From IMG/VR virus record IMGVR_UViG_3300045257_000113, positions 1-52,349 of that record: 52,349 nt of DNA. One strand, 5' to 3'. Below, piece after piece: positions 31,673 through 39,317 of this stretch. Position 1 is the stretch's first letter. Each line of letters opens with the position of its first letter. This DNA is from a virus. A model generated the notes under the pieces. It saw only the letters and a program-made list of their open reading frames with translations. It searched no databases and was not told the DNA's origin. Made by a program: the position numbers and the translations under genes.

Positions 31673-31674
31673 GG

Positions 31675-31875
31675 CTAGTACACCTTTCCCGGATGCCGGC
31701 ATTGTTCCAAATCGCGATAGTGCTTGTGCCACTCTTCCAGCCGCTCCATCGTGATCGGCTCTGTTGGCTTCTTGCCGAGCAACTGCTGCTTGAGATTGAT
31801 GACGAGGCTGTTCATCCAGGTCATGGCTTCGGAGTGGGTACACAGTCCTTGCGGTTCTGCGATGCGCTTTGTCAC
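31675..31875 (-). CDS. Hypothetical small protein
   Basis: 66 residues, GTG start overlapping the upstream stop (GTGA). Helical with EAMTWMNSLVINLKQQLLG and a Glu/His-rich second helix (ITMERLEEWHKHYRDLEQC). Placed two bases before the resolvase gene and probably co-translated. No family recognised. Confidence 0.5.
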   Translation of the reverse strand: MTKRIAEPQGLCTHSEAMTWMNSLVINLKQQLLGKKPTEPITMERLEEWHKHYRDLEQCRHPGKVY

Positions 31876-32051
31876 GGCTTCTCCTCTACGATCTCAACTG
31901 CTCGGCCACGGCGGGTCTTGTACTTTGTGCCGCAAGTCGGGCAGGTGAAAATCAAGACTTCATTCCAATGCGCATGGACGTAGGCGGGGAACACGTATCG
32001 CCTTTTGCATTTGCACTCGAAGCTGCGCTCGGCTTTATTTTTCGTCTTCAT
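31872..32051 (-). CDS. Small zinc-ribbon protein
   Basis: 59 residues from ATG 32051. FECKCKRRYVFPAYVH followed by LIFTCPTCGTKYKTRRGR gives two cysteine knuckles (CxC and CPTC), a minimal zinc ribbon with basic surroundings suited to nucleic-acid binding. GTGA overlap to the next gene. One of several zinc-ribbon mini-proteins in this operon. Confidence 0.55.
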   Translation of the reverse strand: MKTKNKAERSFECKCKRRYVFPAYVHAHWNEVLIFTCPTCGTKYKTRRGRAVEIVEEKP

Positions 32052-32060
32052 TTCGGCTCC

Positions 32061-32231
32061 TCAGTTCGAGTAGCACTCACAAGGACCAATTCCGCCGCAG
32101 TAAAAACAGGCACTAGGGTCTGACGCTTTCTCCGGCTTTGGCTTTGCGATCAGCGGCTTCCAGTGGGTTGGAAGGTAATAGACGTACATGCTGCCGTCAC
32201 AGACGTACCACAGCCGACCTTGACGCTTCAC
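32061..32231 (-). CDS. Small Cys-rich protein (GTG start)
   Basis: 56 residues. Begins KRQGRLWYVCDGSMYVYYLP and ends ACFYCGGIGPCECYSN, the final part being a four-cysteine zinc knuckle. No ATG exists; GTG 32231 is the first usable start, with GGGGG upstream. The stop lies just before the next gene. Function unknown. Confidence 0.45.
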   Translation of the reverse strand: MKRQGRLWYVCDGSMYVYYLPTHWKPLIAKPKPEKASDPSACFYCGGIGPCECYSN

Positions 32232-32261
32232 CCAAATACCCCCACGCTTGCGATTCCGTCA

Positions 32262-32579
32262 TCAGATTTTTAGCCACGATAATTCTCCTCGCTTCTCCTT
32301 GGGGCACCGGAGCCATTCATCGACGCGGGCTTTTGCTTCCCCTGACTGGAGACCCATGCGATTCTCGACAATCTCCCAGAGGCGAGACCGCGGGATGGCT
32401 CCGTTGTGAATGCGGGTATGGCACTGGCAGTCCAGCAACGGGTCCAGGCCGACCCACAGAATATTCTCGGGCAGATTGCATTCTGAACCGCCTCCCATGC
32501 CACGGTGATAGATATGGTGCTTGCAACGGGCACGGCACCAGCAACCACAAACCTCGCAATTCCCAGCCATCAGGATCAC
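32262..32579 (-). CDS. HNH endonuclease-like protein
   Basis: 105 residues (an alternative ATG four codons in would give 102). CEVCGCWCRARCKHHIYHRG provides zinc cysteines and the HH pair, followed by NLPENILWVGLDPLLDCQCH then TRIHNG, matching the HNH/beta-beta-alpha-metal arrangement (HH ... N ... H). Such small HNH proteins assist packaging or recombination, or act as homing nucleases. In this operon, between recombination and zinc-ribbon genes, a role in DNA processing is likely. Confidence 0.7.
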   Translation of the reverse strand: MILMAGNCEVCGCWCRARCKHHIYHRGMGGGSECNLPENILWVGLDPLLDCQCHTRIHNGAIPRSRLWEIVENRMGLQSGEAKARVDEWLRCPKEKRGELSWLKI

Positions 32580-32696
32580 GATTGCTCTCCGGTAAGGATC
32601 TTGAAATCGGCTGGCGCCGCTGCGCTACGACGATCTTACCTAGCACGGTTCGGCACGACGCTTTTCAGCGGGTTCCGTGCGTTGACCAGCCAAAAA

Positions 32697-32957
32697 TCAG
32701 CCTTCTCCAGTCAGGATCTTCACCGCCACGCGTACCAGCGGTGGCAGGGTGTCTGCTTCGTTTGCCTTCAGGCCCTCAAGCACGATCACGGCGTTCTTGA
32801 TCCGCGATTCGAGGTCGGCGGCTTTGGCTTGGTAGTTGGTCCGCGTGCGGGGTCTAGCGGGCTTGGCACGATTCACCTTCGGATAGCCCGTCGCGTTAAC
32901 CTCGCGGTTCAATTTGTCCGCTTCTGTTGCTAATCGGTTGTCTGCTGGTTCGCTCAT
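32697..32957 (-). CDS. Hypothetical charged helical protein
   Basis: 86 residues, ATG with AAGGAGAAATC upstream. Very basic/hydrophilic middle (RAKPARPRTRTNYQAKAADL) and a C-terminal helix ending RVAVKILTGEG. A similar end (FKILTGEQS) appears in a remnant frame between 32583 and 32640, suggesting a lost duplicate. Function unknown. Confidence 0.5.
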   Translation of the reverse strand: MSEPADNRLATEADKLNREVNATGYPKVNRAKPARPRTRTNYQAKAADLESRIKNAVIVLEGLKANEADTLPPLVRVAVKILTGEG

Positions 32958-33103
32958 GATTTCTCCTTGGCTGCCGCATCACAAACTTCCTCGATGCAAT
33001 TACGCAGCATGTCCCATTCGATTACGTCCCAGCCATCGGCCTCGACGTACTCTTCGAGAGCCTCAGCCAAATCCTTCACAGCTTTACTTAATCGGTCGGT
33101 CAT
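32954..33103 (-). CDS. Small acidic helical protein
   Basis: 49 residues from ATG 33103, ending in an ATGA overlap with the next gene. Reads TDRLSKAVKDLAEALEEYVE, then DGWDVIEWDMLRNCIEEVCD. Highly helical and acidic; the start overlaps the 3' end of the primase gene by 20 bases. Function unknown. Confidence 0.5.
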   Translation of the reverse strand: MTDRLSKAVKDLAEALEEYVEADGWDVIEWDMLRNCIEEVCDAAAKEKS

Positions 33104-33998
33104 TGGTCCTCACAGTCGCGCCATTCGGCGCTGGTTGGGGTTCGTTGATCCATCCCGCATATTCGTCGCGGAAGAGCGGTCCTGAAACACTTGCCCACTC
33201 TCGCACGTCTTTGAACTTCGGCACAATGCGCCAGTCACATCCGAGCTTCAGGGAAACTACGGCGGCTCCGTAAATTCCAGGAAAGCACTGGGCACAACCA
33301 ATGCAGTCTTCGTGCCCCTTCACGGCTTTGCGATCCCTTTCCCCGACGACGACAACTTTGCGGCCCTTTGCTCGCCGCTTCAGGTACTCGGCAATGATCC
33401 TTGCCCCGCCCGTATTTGACGGCCTGCCCAGCGCGGGAAAGCCGTGCGTCACGAGCGCCGCCACGTCAGACGCGCCCTCGACTATCGAGATCGGCCCTGG
33501 CAGCTTCCACCAGTTCTCAGGGACGAAGACGCCGTTCGATGTGCCGGCCAAGGTCTTCTTGCGCCCATCCGCATACCGTCGCGTGATGCCGATGATTTTG
33601 CAGTCTGCACCACGCGACGGGAAGGAATAAAACATCTCGCCCGAACGATCCCAGCCGACGCCGACGTTCAGGGAGGCGAGCGATTCAAACGAGACGCCAA
33701 GTTTGTCAGCCAAGTGTCGCCGTTCTCCAGCAGCGGCCGAATCATTGAACATCTTCATGGCCAGCGCCGTTACGTCCTTGACCTTGCGAACGGGCTTGTC
33801 GTAGCGCGGCAGCACAGCGGGGATGTCGTGAACATCATGGAGCCAGCCTTCACCGCATGGAGACGGCCGAAGCGACTCAATGCGCATACACCGGGCCAAC
33901 TCGCCATCGGCTGTCCGTGTGCAGTAGTCCGGCTTGTCGCACACGACGCAAGGCCGACTTGCCGACACCCGGACCCATTCTGTTTTTGTGCGTGTCAC
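33084..33998 (-). CDS. TOPRIM primase-like protein
   Basis: 304 residues, GTG with GGAGGCAAA upstream. An N-terminal zinc-type segment (CVVCDKPDYCTRTADGELAR, then C) is followed by a linker and a TOPRIM domain: Glu174 and Asp178 in ISIVEGASDVAAL, and VVVVGERD (Glu220, Asp222). The gap between zinc and TOPRIM regions resembles the N-terminal half of T7 gp4-type primases, but no helicase domain follows. Expected to make primers on single-stranded phage DNA. No polymerase is encoded, so it would work with host machinery. Confidence 0.75.
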   Translation of the reverse strand: MTRTKTEWVRVSASRPCVVCDKPDYCTRTADGELARCMRIESLRPSPCGEGWLHDVHDIPAVLPRYDKPVRKVKDVTALAMKMFNDSAAAGERRHLADKLGVSFESLASLNVGVGWDRSGEMFYSFPSRGADCKIIGITRRYADGRKKTLAGTSNGVFVPENWWKLPGPISIVEGASDVAALVTHGFPALGRPSNTGGARIIAEYLKRRAKGRKVVVVGERDRKAVKGHEDCIGCAQCFPGIYGAAVVSLKLGCDWRIVPKFKDVREWASVSGPLFRDEYAGWINEPQPAPNGATVRTNDRPIK

Positions 33999-34180
33999 TT
34001 TGCCTCCTTGCGGGCTTCAGGACAGGTTTTCGTATGGGGCCTATGGCACATCCGCTGAGGCTCGCTTCCACGCGCCAATAGGACGCCCACAGGCTCAGCA
34101 TCCAGCGCGATTCTTTTGCCGTAGTAGCCTGTCACCCAGAATATCTTGGCTCCGCAGTCAGGGCAGTTTTCAGGTTCCAT
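33995..34180 (-). CDS. Small zinc-ribbon protein (PDCGAKIFW type)
   Basis: 61 residues from ATG 34180, GTGA overlap with the primase gene. CPDCGAKIFWVTGYYGKRIA then LDAEP and a C-terminal CHRPHTKTC form the widespread phage zinc domain CxxCGxxIxW...LDAEP...H...C. The same fold occupies the C-terminus of the gene at 35438-36334. Probably DNA- or RNA-binding; function unknown. Confidence 0.6.
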   Translation of the reverse strand: MEPENCPDCGAKIFWVTGYYGKRIALDAEPVGVLLARGSEPQRMCHRPHTKTCPEARKEAK

Positions 34181-34685
34181 GTTTTGCCTCCTTGCGGGCT
34201 TTCTTGTGCTTATCCAGCACGGTTTCAATCTGATCGACAGCCGCTTCTTGGCACCAGCCGGAAAGGTCACGCGCTCTGCACATTTCTTGTCCTTCGCCCA
34301 TCACCAGAGCAAGTCTTGTGGCAACCTGCCCCGTGCCACCGGTAAAGATCGCCTTGGCAATGAGCTTGGCAAGGTCGAGATTCGGACTAACTTTTCGCGC
34401 CACGTTTGGCCTCTTTCTTGTACCTGCCGCAGAGGATGCCTTGCGGTGCTGCTCGACTAACGCTTCTATCTGTTCGGCCGCATTTCTCCCGAGCGCATAA
34501 GCCGCGTTGAGCACGCGACACATATAGTCGGCATTGTCACTTTGAAGCGACGATTGCCAGGGCGGGAACCATTCAAACACTGCGATGGGTTCGGCCTCGA
34601 ATGACAATTGGAGTTTCTTGTCTCTGGTCCAGTGCCACTTCCAAACCGTTTCCGGCTTAGCCACTTCCTCTTGGGTTGGTTTCAC
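34170..34685 (-). CDS. Hypothetical protein
   Basis: 171 residues, GTG overlapping the upstream stop. N-terminal half contains KKLQLSFEAEPIAVFEWFPP (strands), followed by helices (NAAYALGRNAAEQIEALVEQ) and a C-terminal helix rich in Lys/Glu. The 3' end overlaps the next gene by 11 bases. No family recognised. Confidence 0.5.
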   Translation of the reverse strand: MKPTQEEVAKPETVWKWHWTRDKKLQLSFEAEPIAVFEWFPPWQSSLQSDNADYMCRVLNAAYALGRNAAEQIEALVEQHRKASSAAGTRKRPNVARKVSPNLDLAKLIAKAIFTGGTGQVATRLALVMGEGQEMCRARDLSGWCQEAAVDQIETVLDKHKKARKEAKHGT

Positions 34686-34891
34686 GACTTCTCTCCCGCT
34701 TCGGCAATGATGGCTCGCAAGTTGCTACATCCATAATGGGTTCTTGGATCACCGCCGCCTGCTTCAACCGCACACTCGAGCATATCCAGGGCCTCCTTGC
34801 ACACCTTGAGCAATTTCGGGGCAGCGCCATGCAGCGGACAATACACGATCTCTGCGCCTGGAAAACAACGGCAAGGTTTGGTCGGTTTCAT
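34682..34891 (-). CDS. Small Cys-containing protein
   Basis: 69 residues, ATG at 34891. CRCFPGAEIVYCPLHGAAPK resembles the C...CPLHxAAPxLL start of many small phage proteins, followed by a helix (LLKVCKEALDMLECAVEAGG) and YGCSNLRAIIAEA. Likely one zinc site. Function unknown. Confidence 0.55.
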   Translation of the reverse strand: MKPTKPCRCFPGAEIVYCPLHGAAPKLLKVCKEALDMLECAVEAGGGDPRTHYGCSNLRAIIAEAGEKS

Positions 34892-34921
34892 GACTGTGTA
34901 CTCCGTGGGGTTCAGTCGTCC

Positions 34922-35224
34922 TCAACCTGCCGCTTGGATAGCACTGATCCTGCGCTGGATGGCCAGCAAGATCGAGCCGGGGCTGTCCTTGAGGCCGAAC
35001 TTGGCTGAGAGGCCGCCGCAAATGGTCAGCGCCAAGGCCCGGCCGCGAAGCTGGCTGTGCGACAGTCCCTTGTGACAGCCGAAGTTCTTGCCACACGTTC
35101 TTTGCAGGTAGCCATTGCACGTCGGACAGCGAAACGCTTTGAGCAGCTCAGCCCAGACATCCTCGCTGGCTTGCGACAGATAAATCAGGGTCGGCGCTAT
35201 TTGTCTTTTGGTTTTCGTGGCCAT
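34922..35224 (-). CDS. Hypothetical zinc-finger protein
   Basis: 100 residues from ATG 35224 (AGGAGAGCAGCA upstream); a longer start at 35254 lacks a ribosome site. Central CPTCNGYLQRTCGKNFGCHKG gives a four-ligand zinc finger; the N-terminal helix (LSQASEDVWAELLKAF) and C-terminal part (LLAIQRRISAIQAAG) are helical. Function unknown; DNA binding is plausible. Confidence 0.55.
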   Translation of the reverse strand: MATKTKRQIAPTLIYLSQASEDVWAELLKAFRCPTCNGYLQRTCGKNFGCHKGLSHSQLRGRALALTICGGLSAKFGLKDSPGSILLAIQRRISAIQAAG

Positions 35225-35234
35225 TGCTGCTCTC

Positions 35235-35441
35235 CTAAAACGGCAGCGACACATCGGGCGCTGGTTCCAACGGTACGGGGTAATCCTCGACTTCTCTCTC
35301 CGTGCTCTCCAGGCGGTGCGGAGTAATCGGGTGCCTGGTGCGATCTCGCATGAACCGCCGCCAGGCTGCGCGCTCCCAGAACCGCCAGGTGGCGATCACG
35401 CGGTTGTCGTCAGTTTTCGCTTCGACGGTCCAGCAGGTCAT
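35235..35441 (-). CDS. Hypothetical small protein
   Basis: 68 residues, ATG with GGAGGGAAGCAA upstream, overlapping the upstream stop. Strand-rich start (TCWTVEAKTDDNRVIATWRF), then a basic helix (AAWRRFMRDRTRH) and a Pro-rich end. No family recognised. Confidence 0.5.
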   Translation of the reverse strand: MTCWTVEAKTDDNRVIATWRFWERAAWRRFMRDRTRHPITPHRLESTEREVEDYPVPLEPAPDVSLPF

Positions 35442-36334
35442 TTGCTTCCCTCCGGTTTGCAGTGGCCAAAGTGGCTTCGATAGCAGCGGCTATAATCGCC
35501 ATCCACAGTCCATTCAACCCGCACAGGGCGGTTCTCGATCAACTCGAAGCTCCCACCGCCCTGGTCGGCATCTAAAGCAAACCATGCCCCATTCTCAGTG
35601 AGAACCCAGAGGATGTCACCCTGGCATCGGTCACACTTCGCCTTGCGCGGCGCTGGGGCAGGCTTGGGCTGGGCTCTGACGATCTTTTCCAGGTCGCTGT
35701 AGAAACATTTCAGATGGTTCTTGGCGCTATTTACAACTATCTCCTGAGCCGACCGAAGCCTGCTTTGGCGAACTACTACCTCGATGAATGTTTCGCGCAT
35801 CTTGGCTGCTTTTTCGAGTAACTGTTCTTCCGGCTTGGGCGGCTCCCAGCCCGCCTCTCGCTTTGGTGCCGTGGTTCCTTTTGTCTTCTTGCGCAGCTTC
35901 CGGCAAATCTTGCAATCCTTGTTTTTCTTCTTGTCGTGAAACCCCTTCATCCGGCAGTCGCGGCAAGTAACCTTCCAAGACTCAACCGCTACTGGAGGAG
36001 GCTCGGACTTGTTCTCTTCTGAAATTGGCTCCATGTAAGAACTTAAGGCGTCATCCAAATGCGCCAGTGTCGCATTTGCATCTATTTCTGGTTCCTTAAT
36101 CCGCCTGAGCCATCGCTGCACAGTTCTCGGGTGCAATCCCAGTTTGCTCACGGTTGGCAACCATTCTGTATGAGGAATCCTTTTTCTGAGCCTTTCCAGT
36201 TTAGCCGCCAGCCTCTCGCTGTACCGCAGCAGGGATTTACCGGCATTGCAATACTGGGCACAATCTTCCTCGATGGATCGCATCAGCTCCTCTGTCGTTT
36301 CCTCTTTTTGCTGAACAGCAGCGGGCGGGCTCAT
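35438..36334 (-). CDS. HTH and zinc-ribbon DNA-binding protein
   Basis: 298 residues from ATG 36334; a TTG at 36358 with GGAAGG upstream is an alternative start adding eight residues. Residues about 20-60 are coiled coil; LPTVSKLGLHPRTVQRWLRR (about 65-84) is a helix-turn-helix; residues 120-150 hold CRDCRMKGF and CKICRKLRKK zinc knuckles in a basic stretch; the C-terminal 65 residues (CDRCQGDILWVLTENGAWFA, then LDAD, later CYRSHFGHC) match the same zinc domain found alone at 33995-34180. Probably a replication or transcription regulator. Confidence 0.55.
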   Translation of the reverse strand: MSPPAAVQQKEETTEELMRSIEEDCAQYCNAGKSLLRYSERLAAKLERLRKRIPHTEWLPTVSKLGLHPRTVQRWLRRIKEPEIDANATLAHLDDALSSYMEPISEENKSEPPPVAVESWKVTCRDCRMKGFHDKKKNKDCKICRKLRKKTKGTTAPKREAGWEPPKPEEQLLEKAAKMRETFIEVVVRQSRLRSAQEIVVNSAKNHLKCFYSDLEKIVRAQPKPAPAPRKAKCDRCQGDILWVLTENGAWFALDADQGGGSFELIENRPVRVEWTVDGDYSRCYRSHFGHCKPEGSK

Positions 36335-36347
36335 TGGCAAAACGTGT

Positions 36348-36620
36348 TTAGCGTCCAAGGGGCACCGCCTTCCCCTTAAAGACTTCCCGCATAACTTGGC
36401 GAGACGTAGCCCTGAATCCTTCAACACCTATCTCGTTGAACGCATTTCTCAGCTTGTCGGCATCCCATCGGCTCTCAATCAGCCAAGCAAAGTTCCGTGA
36501 GTCGAGCGATTCATCACATTCGCTTCTGGCGATCTGCCGCAAGCGGGCATGGCGTTTGGGCCAGTCGCCATCAAAAGGCCAGTAAACCGTGACGAGCCAG
36601 AACAGTTTCTTTGGAAGCAT
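36348..36620 (-). CDS. Hypothetical protein
   Basis: 90 residues if started at ATG 36620 (LPKKLFWLVTVYWPFDGDWP). The frame is open upstream to a TTG at 36725 that would give 125 residues; codon use does not settle it. Aromatic N-terminus, then charged helices (LRQIARSECDESL, then ADKLRNAFNEIGVEGF). No family recognised; start uncertain. Confidence 0.45.
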   Translation of the reverse strand: MLPKKLFWLVTVYWPFDGDWPKRHARLRQIARSECDESLDSRNFAWLIESRWDADKLRNAFNEIGVEGFRATSRQVMREVFKGKAVPLGR

Positions 36621-36787
36621 CCATCGTCTCCAAACAGAAAGAGCCTGATCCCGCTTCCTTGTCGCCCGCCGCGATGCACCGCAATGGAAGTGCTCGAAGC
36701 CAAGGAAGCGGGGCCAGGCCCACAATTATCATAGTGGCCCATTGCGTTAAGTTGCGTCGTCGGCGAAGACAACAGGAACAGTAGAAC

Positions 36788-37024
36788 CTAAACACGCTCG
36801 GGATGCAAGTGCTTTTTCTTCGCTGCTTCAAGAGCAGCTTCCCAGGTGGGGCCGGAGATGTCCGTGAATCTTGGCCAGTGCGTGGCATTAACTGCCCTAT
36901 CCGGATTCGCACTGAATAGGCGAATCGTGCAGCGGTTCTCGAATCCCTCCGACAGCAGCACCGCCCGCGCGTTCTCTCCGAACAGTCGGCGGACCTCGTC
37001 GTCAGCGGCGCAGTGGCTAAGCAT
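36788..37024 (-). CDS. Hypothetical small protein
   Basis: 78 residues, ATG with AAGGAAGACCG upstream, overlapping the 3' end of the upstream gene. Contains VRRLFGENARAVLLSEGFEN and a C-terminal helix WEAALEAAKKKHLHPERV. Mixed alpha/beta. Function unknown. Confidence 0.5.
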   Translation of the reverse strand: MLSHCAADDEVRRLFGENARAVLLSEGFENRCTIRLFSANPDRAVNATHWPRFTDISGPTWEAALEAAKKKHLHPERV

Positions 37025-37259
37025 CGGTCTTCCTTTCCTGGGTAACGGCCAGGGCTTCGGGATCGGCCATGATCGCTGCTAAGTCTTGAGCAGCTTGAAT
37101 CGCGTATCCCAAAATCTGCAACGCTGAACGGGTCGCCAAAAGGCTGTCGCAAAATCGCAGGCATGACCGGCAACCCATCGTGTGCCGAATCATGGCGGCA
37201 ATTGTAGCCCTGCTTTGGTTGCCCTTACCGCGCATCGCTTGGAACTCTTCACAGGTCAT
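37017..37259 (-). CDS. Zinc-finger protein with anti-sigma (ZAS)-like motif
   Basis: 80 residues, ATG with AGGAGGCAATCCC upstream. Begins MTCEEFQAMRGKG and contains RHTMGCRSCLRFCDSL, the H-x3-C-x2-C motif of zinc-binding anti-sigma factors, with the N-terminal Cys as possible fourth ligand. The C-terminus is a helix (AAQDLAAIMADPEAL). The plus-strand gene at 15289 has the same opening residues and motif. It could modulate host or phage sigma usage early in infection. Confidence 0.55.
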   Translation of the reverse strand: MTCEEFQAMRGKGNQSRATIAAMIRHTMGCRSCLRFCDSLLATRSALQILGYAIQAAQDLAAIMADPEALAVTQERKTDA

Positions 37260-38119
37260 GGGATTGCCTCCTGGGGCTGTTTGAGCGGTTTCTTTCGGAC
37301 CGATCCTAAAGTTTTTTCGTATTCACTGGGCGGCAAGTGCCGCATGCTGTCGATCTTCAGCGCGGCACAGGCTCGCTTCAGGCCATCAGGGGTGATCTCC
37401 CGCTTTTCGATTTCGGCCGAGAGTTCGTCGTACTGGGCCTGGGTGATGTATTGGCCGTTCTCGATGATCTCGCCATCGCTGGTTGTCGCTGGTGTGGCCT
37501 GCTCGATCTTACCTGTCATCTCGCCGAGCAGCTTGCGGAACTTCGGGTAGAACTCTTCGAGGGCGGCTCGGAGCTTGGCCGTGAAATCGTCCTCAGTCAC
37601 GCGCACGAGCAAAGCCGGCAAGCCTGGGGCGTAGGAAACGAAGTCTACCCACTTCCGCCCGGTAACGATCAATTCACCGTGAACCTGGGGCTTGTACTCG
37701 GCTGGAAGGATCTGCCCCGCCATGAGGTACTCGGCATGAGTCGAAGCATTCGGACATTTCAGCTCGAGCGCTCCGTCACCGTTTACCAGTCCGTCTGGAG
37801 AGCAGCCGAACCGCTTGTCATCCGTCATGCAGAATCCACCGTTGGTGACATTGACGCTGTGATGAGCGGCATACCACCGACGCGCCGACTCTTCGCACTC
37901 TTGCCCCCAGCGCACGGCCCGATTGGTAAACGACTCGGCGTGTTCTGGATAGTAGGGGCTCGTCACGTCGCCGATCAGTTGGGCGGCATACTTCGTCCAC
38001 TGCTTCGATAACTCGCCCTTGGCCGGCGTGATGATCTTGTCGAACTCGCTCGCCGTGGGGATGCCGCGGCGAAGCGTATGCCAGGTTGGCGAGCCTTGCT
38101 CAACGTCGTAAAAGATCAC
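37256..38119 (-). CDS. YqaJ/lambda-type recombination exonuclease
   Basis: 287 residues from GTG 38119, GTGA-coupled to the annealing-protein gene; the same frame extends upstream but has no better start. The restriction-endonuclease-like core is visible: LRRGIPTASEFDKI near the N-terminus, WGQECEESARRWYA, then FGCSPDGLVNGDGALELKCP with catalytic Asp109 and the Glu119-x-Lys121 pair. Generates 3' single strands from double-stranded ends for the annealase. The C-terminal 70 residues are a helical extension. Confidence 0.85.
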   Translation of the reverse strand: MIFYDVEQGSPTWHTLRRGIPTASEFDKIITPAKGELSKQWTKYAAQLIGDVTSPYYPEHAESFTNRAVRWGQECEESARRWYAAHHSVNVTNGGFCMTDDKRFGCSPDGLVNGDGALELKCPNASTHAEYLMAGQILPAEYKPQVHGELIVTGRKWVDFVSYAPGLPALLVRVTEDDFTAKLRAALEEFYPKFRKLLGEMTGKIEQATPATTSDGEIIENGQYITQAQYDELSAEIEKREITPDGLKRACAALKIDSMRHLPPSEYEKTLGSVRKKPLKQPQEAIP

Positions 38120-38877
38120 TTCTTGCCTGCCTTCCTCTTCGCCGCCTGCCACTCGGCGCGGTACTGCCCCATGATCGTCTCGTATTGAACCTTGGTCAGA
38201 TTCTCCAAGGCATCGAGCTTGAGCCACTTGAAATAGTCTGCCCGGTCAAAGGCAAGCGTGCGGAGAAGGTCGTCAACTTCCTTGAGTTGGTTTTCATCCG
38301 CCATTGCTGTGCGGTTTCCATCATTGTCCTCGCCGGCAATCGTCAGGTTGAAGATCCAGGTCACAAGCCGGCGCTGCCCGTAGCTCCCTGTTGAGACGGC
38401 CCCTTGCACTGCGTTCATTCCGCCAATCGGGTTCCCCTTGGGACCGATCCCATCAACCGGCAGATCAACCTGTGCGTGGTCGATGTGGCCTTCGACGTGG
38501 CGGATCGTACAAATCGTCCGCTTGTGATTTGGTAGCGGCGAGTCGGCCTCGCTAAATGACAGGCTGAAGCCATGCCTGGTGTAAACCGGCTTGGCTACCT
38601 TCTGGACCGTCTCCAGCTTGGCGTACATGGATTTGGTTTGGTCGTTCGTAGCGTCACGGACAACGATTTCCATTTCGGCCTGGGCGTCACGCATCGAACA
38701 GTTGTAGGCGGCCAGTGCACGAGCCGCTTCGAGCCGCTCATGCAAGCCGACGAGTTTTTCCAGTTCAGCGGCCGGCAGTTTCAATTCGACGGCTCGTTCG
38801 ATAATCGCCAGGCTGCCCTTCTGATGGACAGGCGGCTTGTCGGGCAAGGCATCAGTTACTTCTGGTTCTACTGTCAT
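38116..38877 (-). CDS. erf: ERF-family single-strand annealing protein
   Basis: 253 residues from ATG 38877 (GAGGCCAACCC upstream). The ERF superfamily core reads MRDAQAEMEIVVRDATNDQT, then YAKLETVQKVAKPVYTRHGF and SLSFSEAD, followed by HVEGHIDHAQVDLPVD and GSYGQRRLVTWIFNLTIAGE (the conserved YGxRxx segment), ending with an acidic C-terminal region. Anneals complementary single strands produced by the adjacent exonuclease, giving phage recombination and possibly genome circularisation or concatemer formation. Confidence 0.85.
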   Translation of the reverse strand: MTVEPEVTDALPDKPPVHQKGSLAIIERAVELKLPAAELEKLVGLHERLEAARALAAYNCSMRDAQAEMEIVVRDATNDQTKSMYAKLETVQKVAKPVYTRHGFSLSFSEADSPLPNHKRTICTIRHVEGHIDHAQVDLPVDGIGPKGNPIGGMNAVQGAVSTGSYGQRRLVTWIFNLTIAGEDNDGNRTAMADENQLKEVDDLLRTLAFDRADYFKWLKLDALENLTKVQYETIMGQYRAEWQAAKRKAGKK

Positions 38878-38894
38878 GGGTTGGCCTCGTGGGG

Positions 38895-39215
38895 TTAGGC
38901 GGTTGGTTGTTCTTGTAACGCTTTGACTTCGTGATCGGCGAGAATCTTGCCGTAGCGCAGAAGCGAGTCGATCATCCATTCATAGCCGCAGAACCCAGCC
39001 GACTTCTTGCGGATCTGCGCTGCGTCCGATTTGCTGACTTCGCGAACTCGGACGCACGCACACCAGCCATCGGACCATCGGTAAGTGTGCGAGCCGATTA
39101 ACTCGGCTGGTATGTCACGCAGACTGCGGATCACAGCCCATAGTCGATCTTCACCGGACCATTTGCCATTCCACGACGGCGCGGAAGGCATGGTCAACGA
39201 AAAACAAACGAGCAT
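38895..39215 (-). CDS. Hypothetical protein
   Basis: 106 residues, ATG with GGAGGCCAACC upstream (same site sequence as the annealing-protein gene). Contains AVIRSLRDIPAELIGSHTYR and WCACVRVREVSKSDAAQIRK, ending in a helical, Lys/Glu-rich part. Preceded by the tRNA-like element at 39240-39309. No family recognised. Confidence 0.5.
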   Translation of the reverse strand: MLVCFSLTMPSAPSWNGKWSGEDRLWAVIRSLRDIPAELIGSHTYRWSDGWCACVRVREVSKSDAAQIRKKSAGFCGYEWMIDSLLRYGKILADHEVKALQEQPTA

Positions 39216-39239
39216 GGTTGGCCTCCAGGGTTAGAGAAA

Positions 39240-39309
39240 GTGGACATCCGGCGTTGACCCGGAACCCCCGCTTAGCAGCGGAATGCTACTGCCCTTACAC
39301 CATGCCCAC
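39240..39309 (-). ncRNA. tRNA-like cloverleaf element D
   Basis: Minus-strand GTGGGCA pairs with TGTCCAC (7 bp, one G-U) as in an acceptor stem. A 5-bp arm TCCGG / CCGGA with loop GTCAACG has T55-C56-A57-A58 as in a T-arm, and a D-loop-like AAGGGCA lies near the 5' end. The anticodon-type hairpin is unusual: stem TTCCGC / GCGGGG with loop TGCTAA (or an 8-base loop CTGCTAAG containing GCT), a two-base variable region and no CCA. Length 70 bases, within tRNA range. A degraded or non-canonical tRNA, or a tRNA-like leader for the gene starting 25 bases downstream. Confidence 0.4.
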
Positions 39310-39317
39310 AAATCGAG

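Noticed and set aside
32583-32640. Short minus frame ending FKILTGEQS
   Set aside because: Only about 19 codons after a stop and no start; likely the relic of a duplicate of the 32697-32957 gene, too short to call a gene.
36571-37173. 200-residue minus frame across two early genes
   Set aside because: Competes with two smaller genes that have good ribosome sites and coupling; composition is shadow-like.
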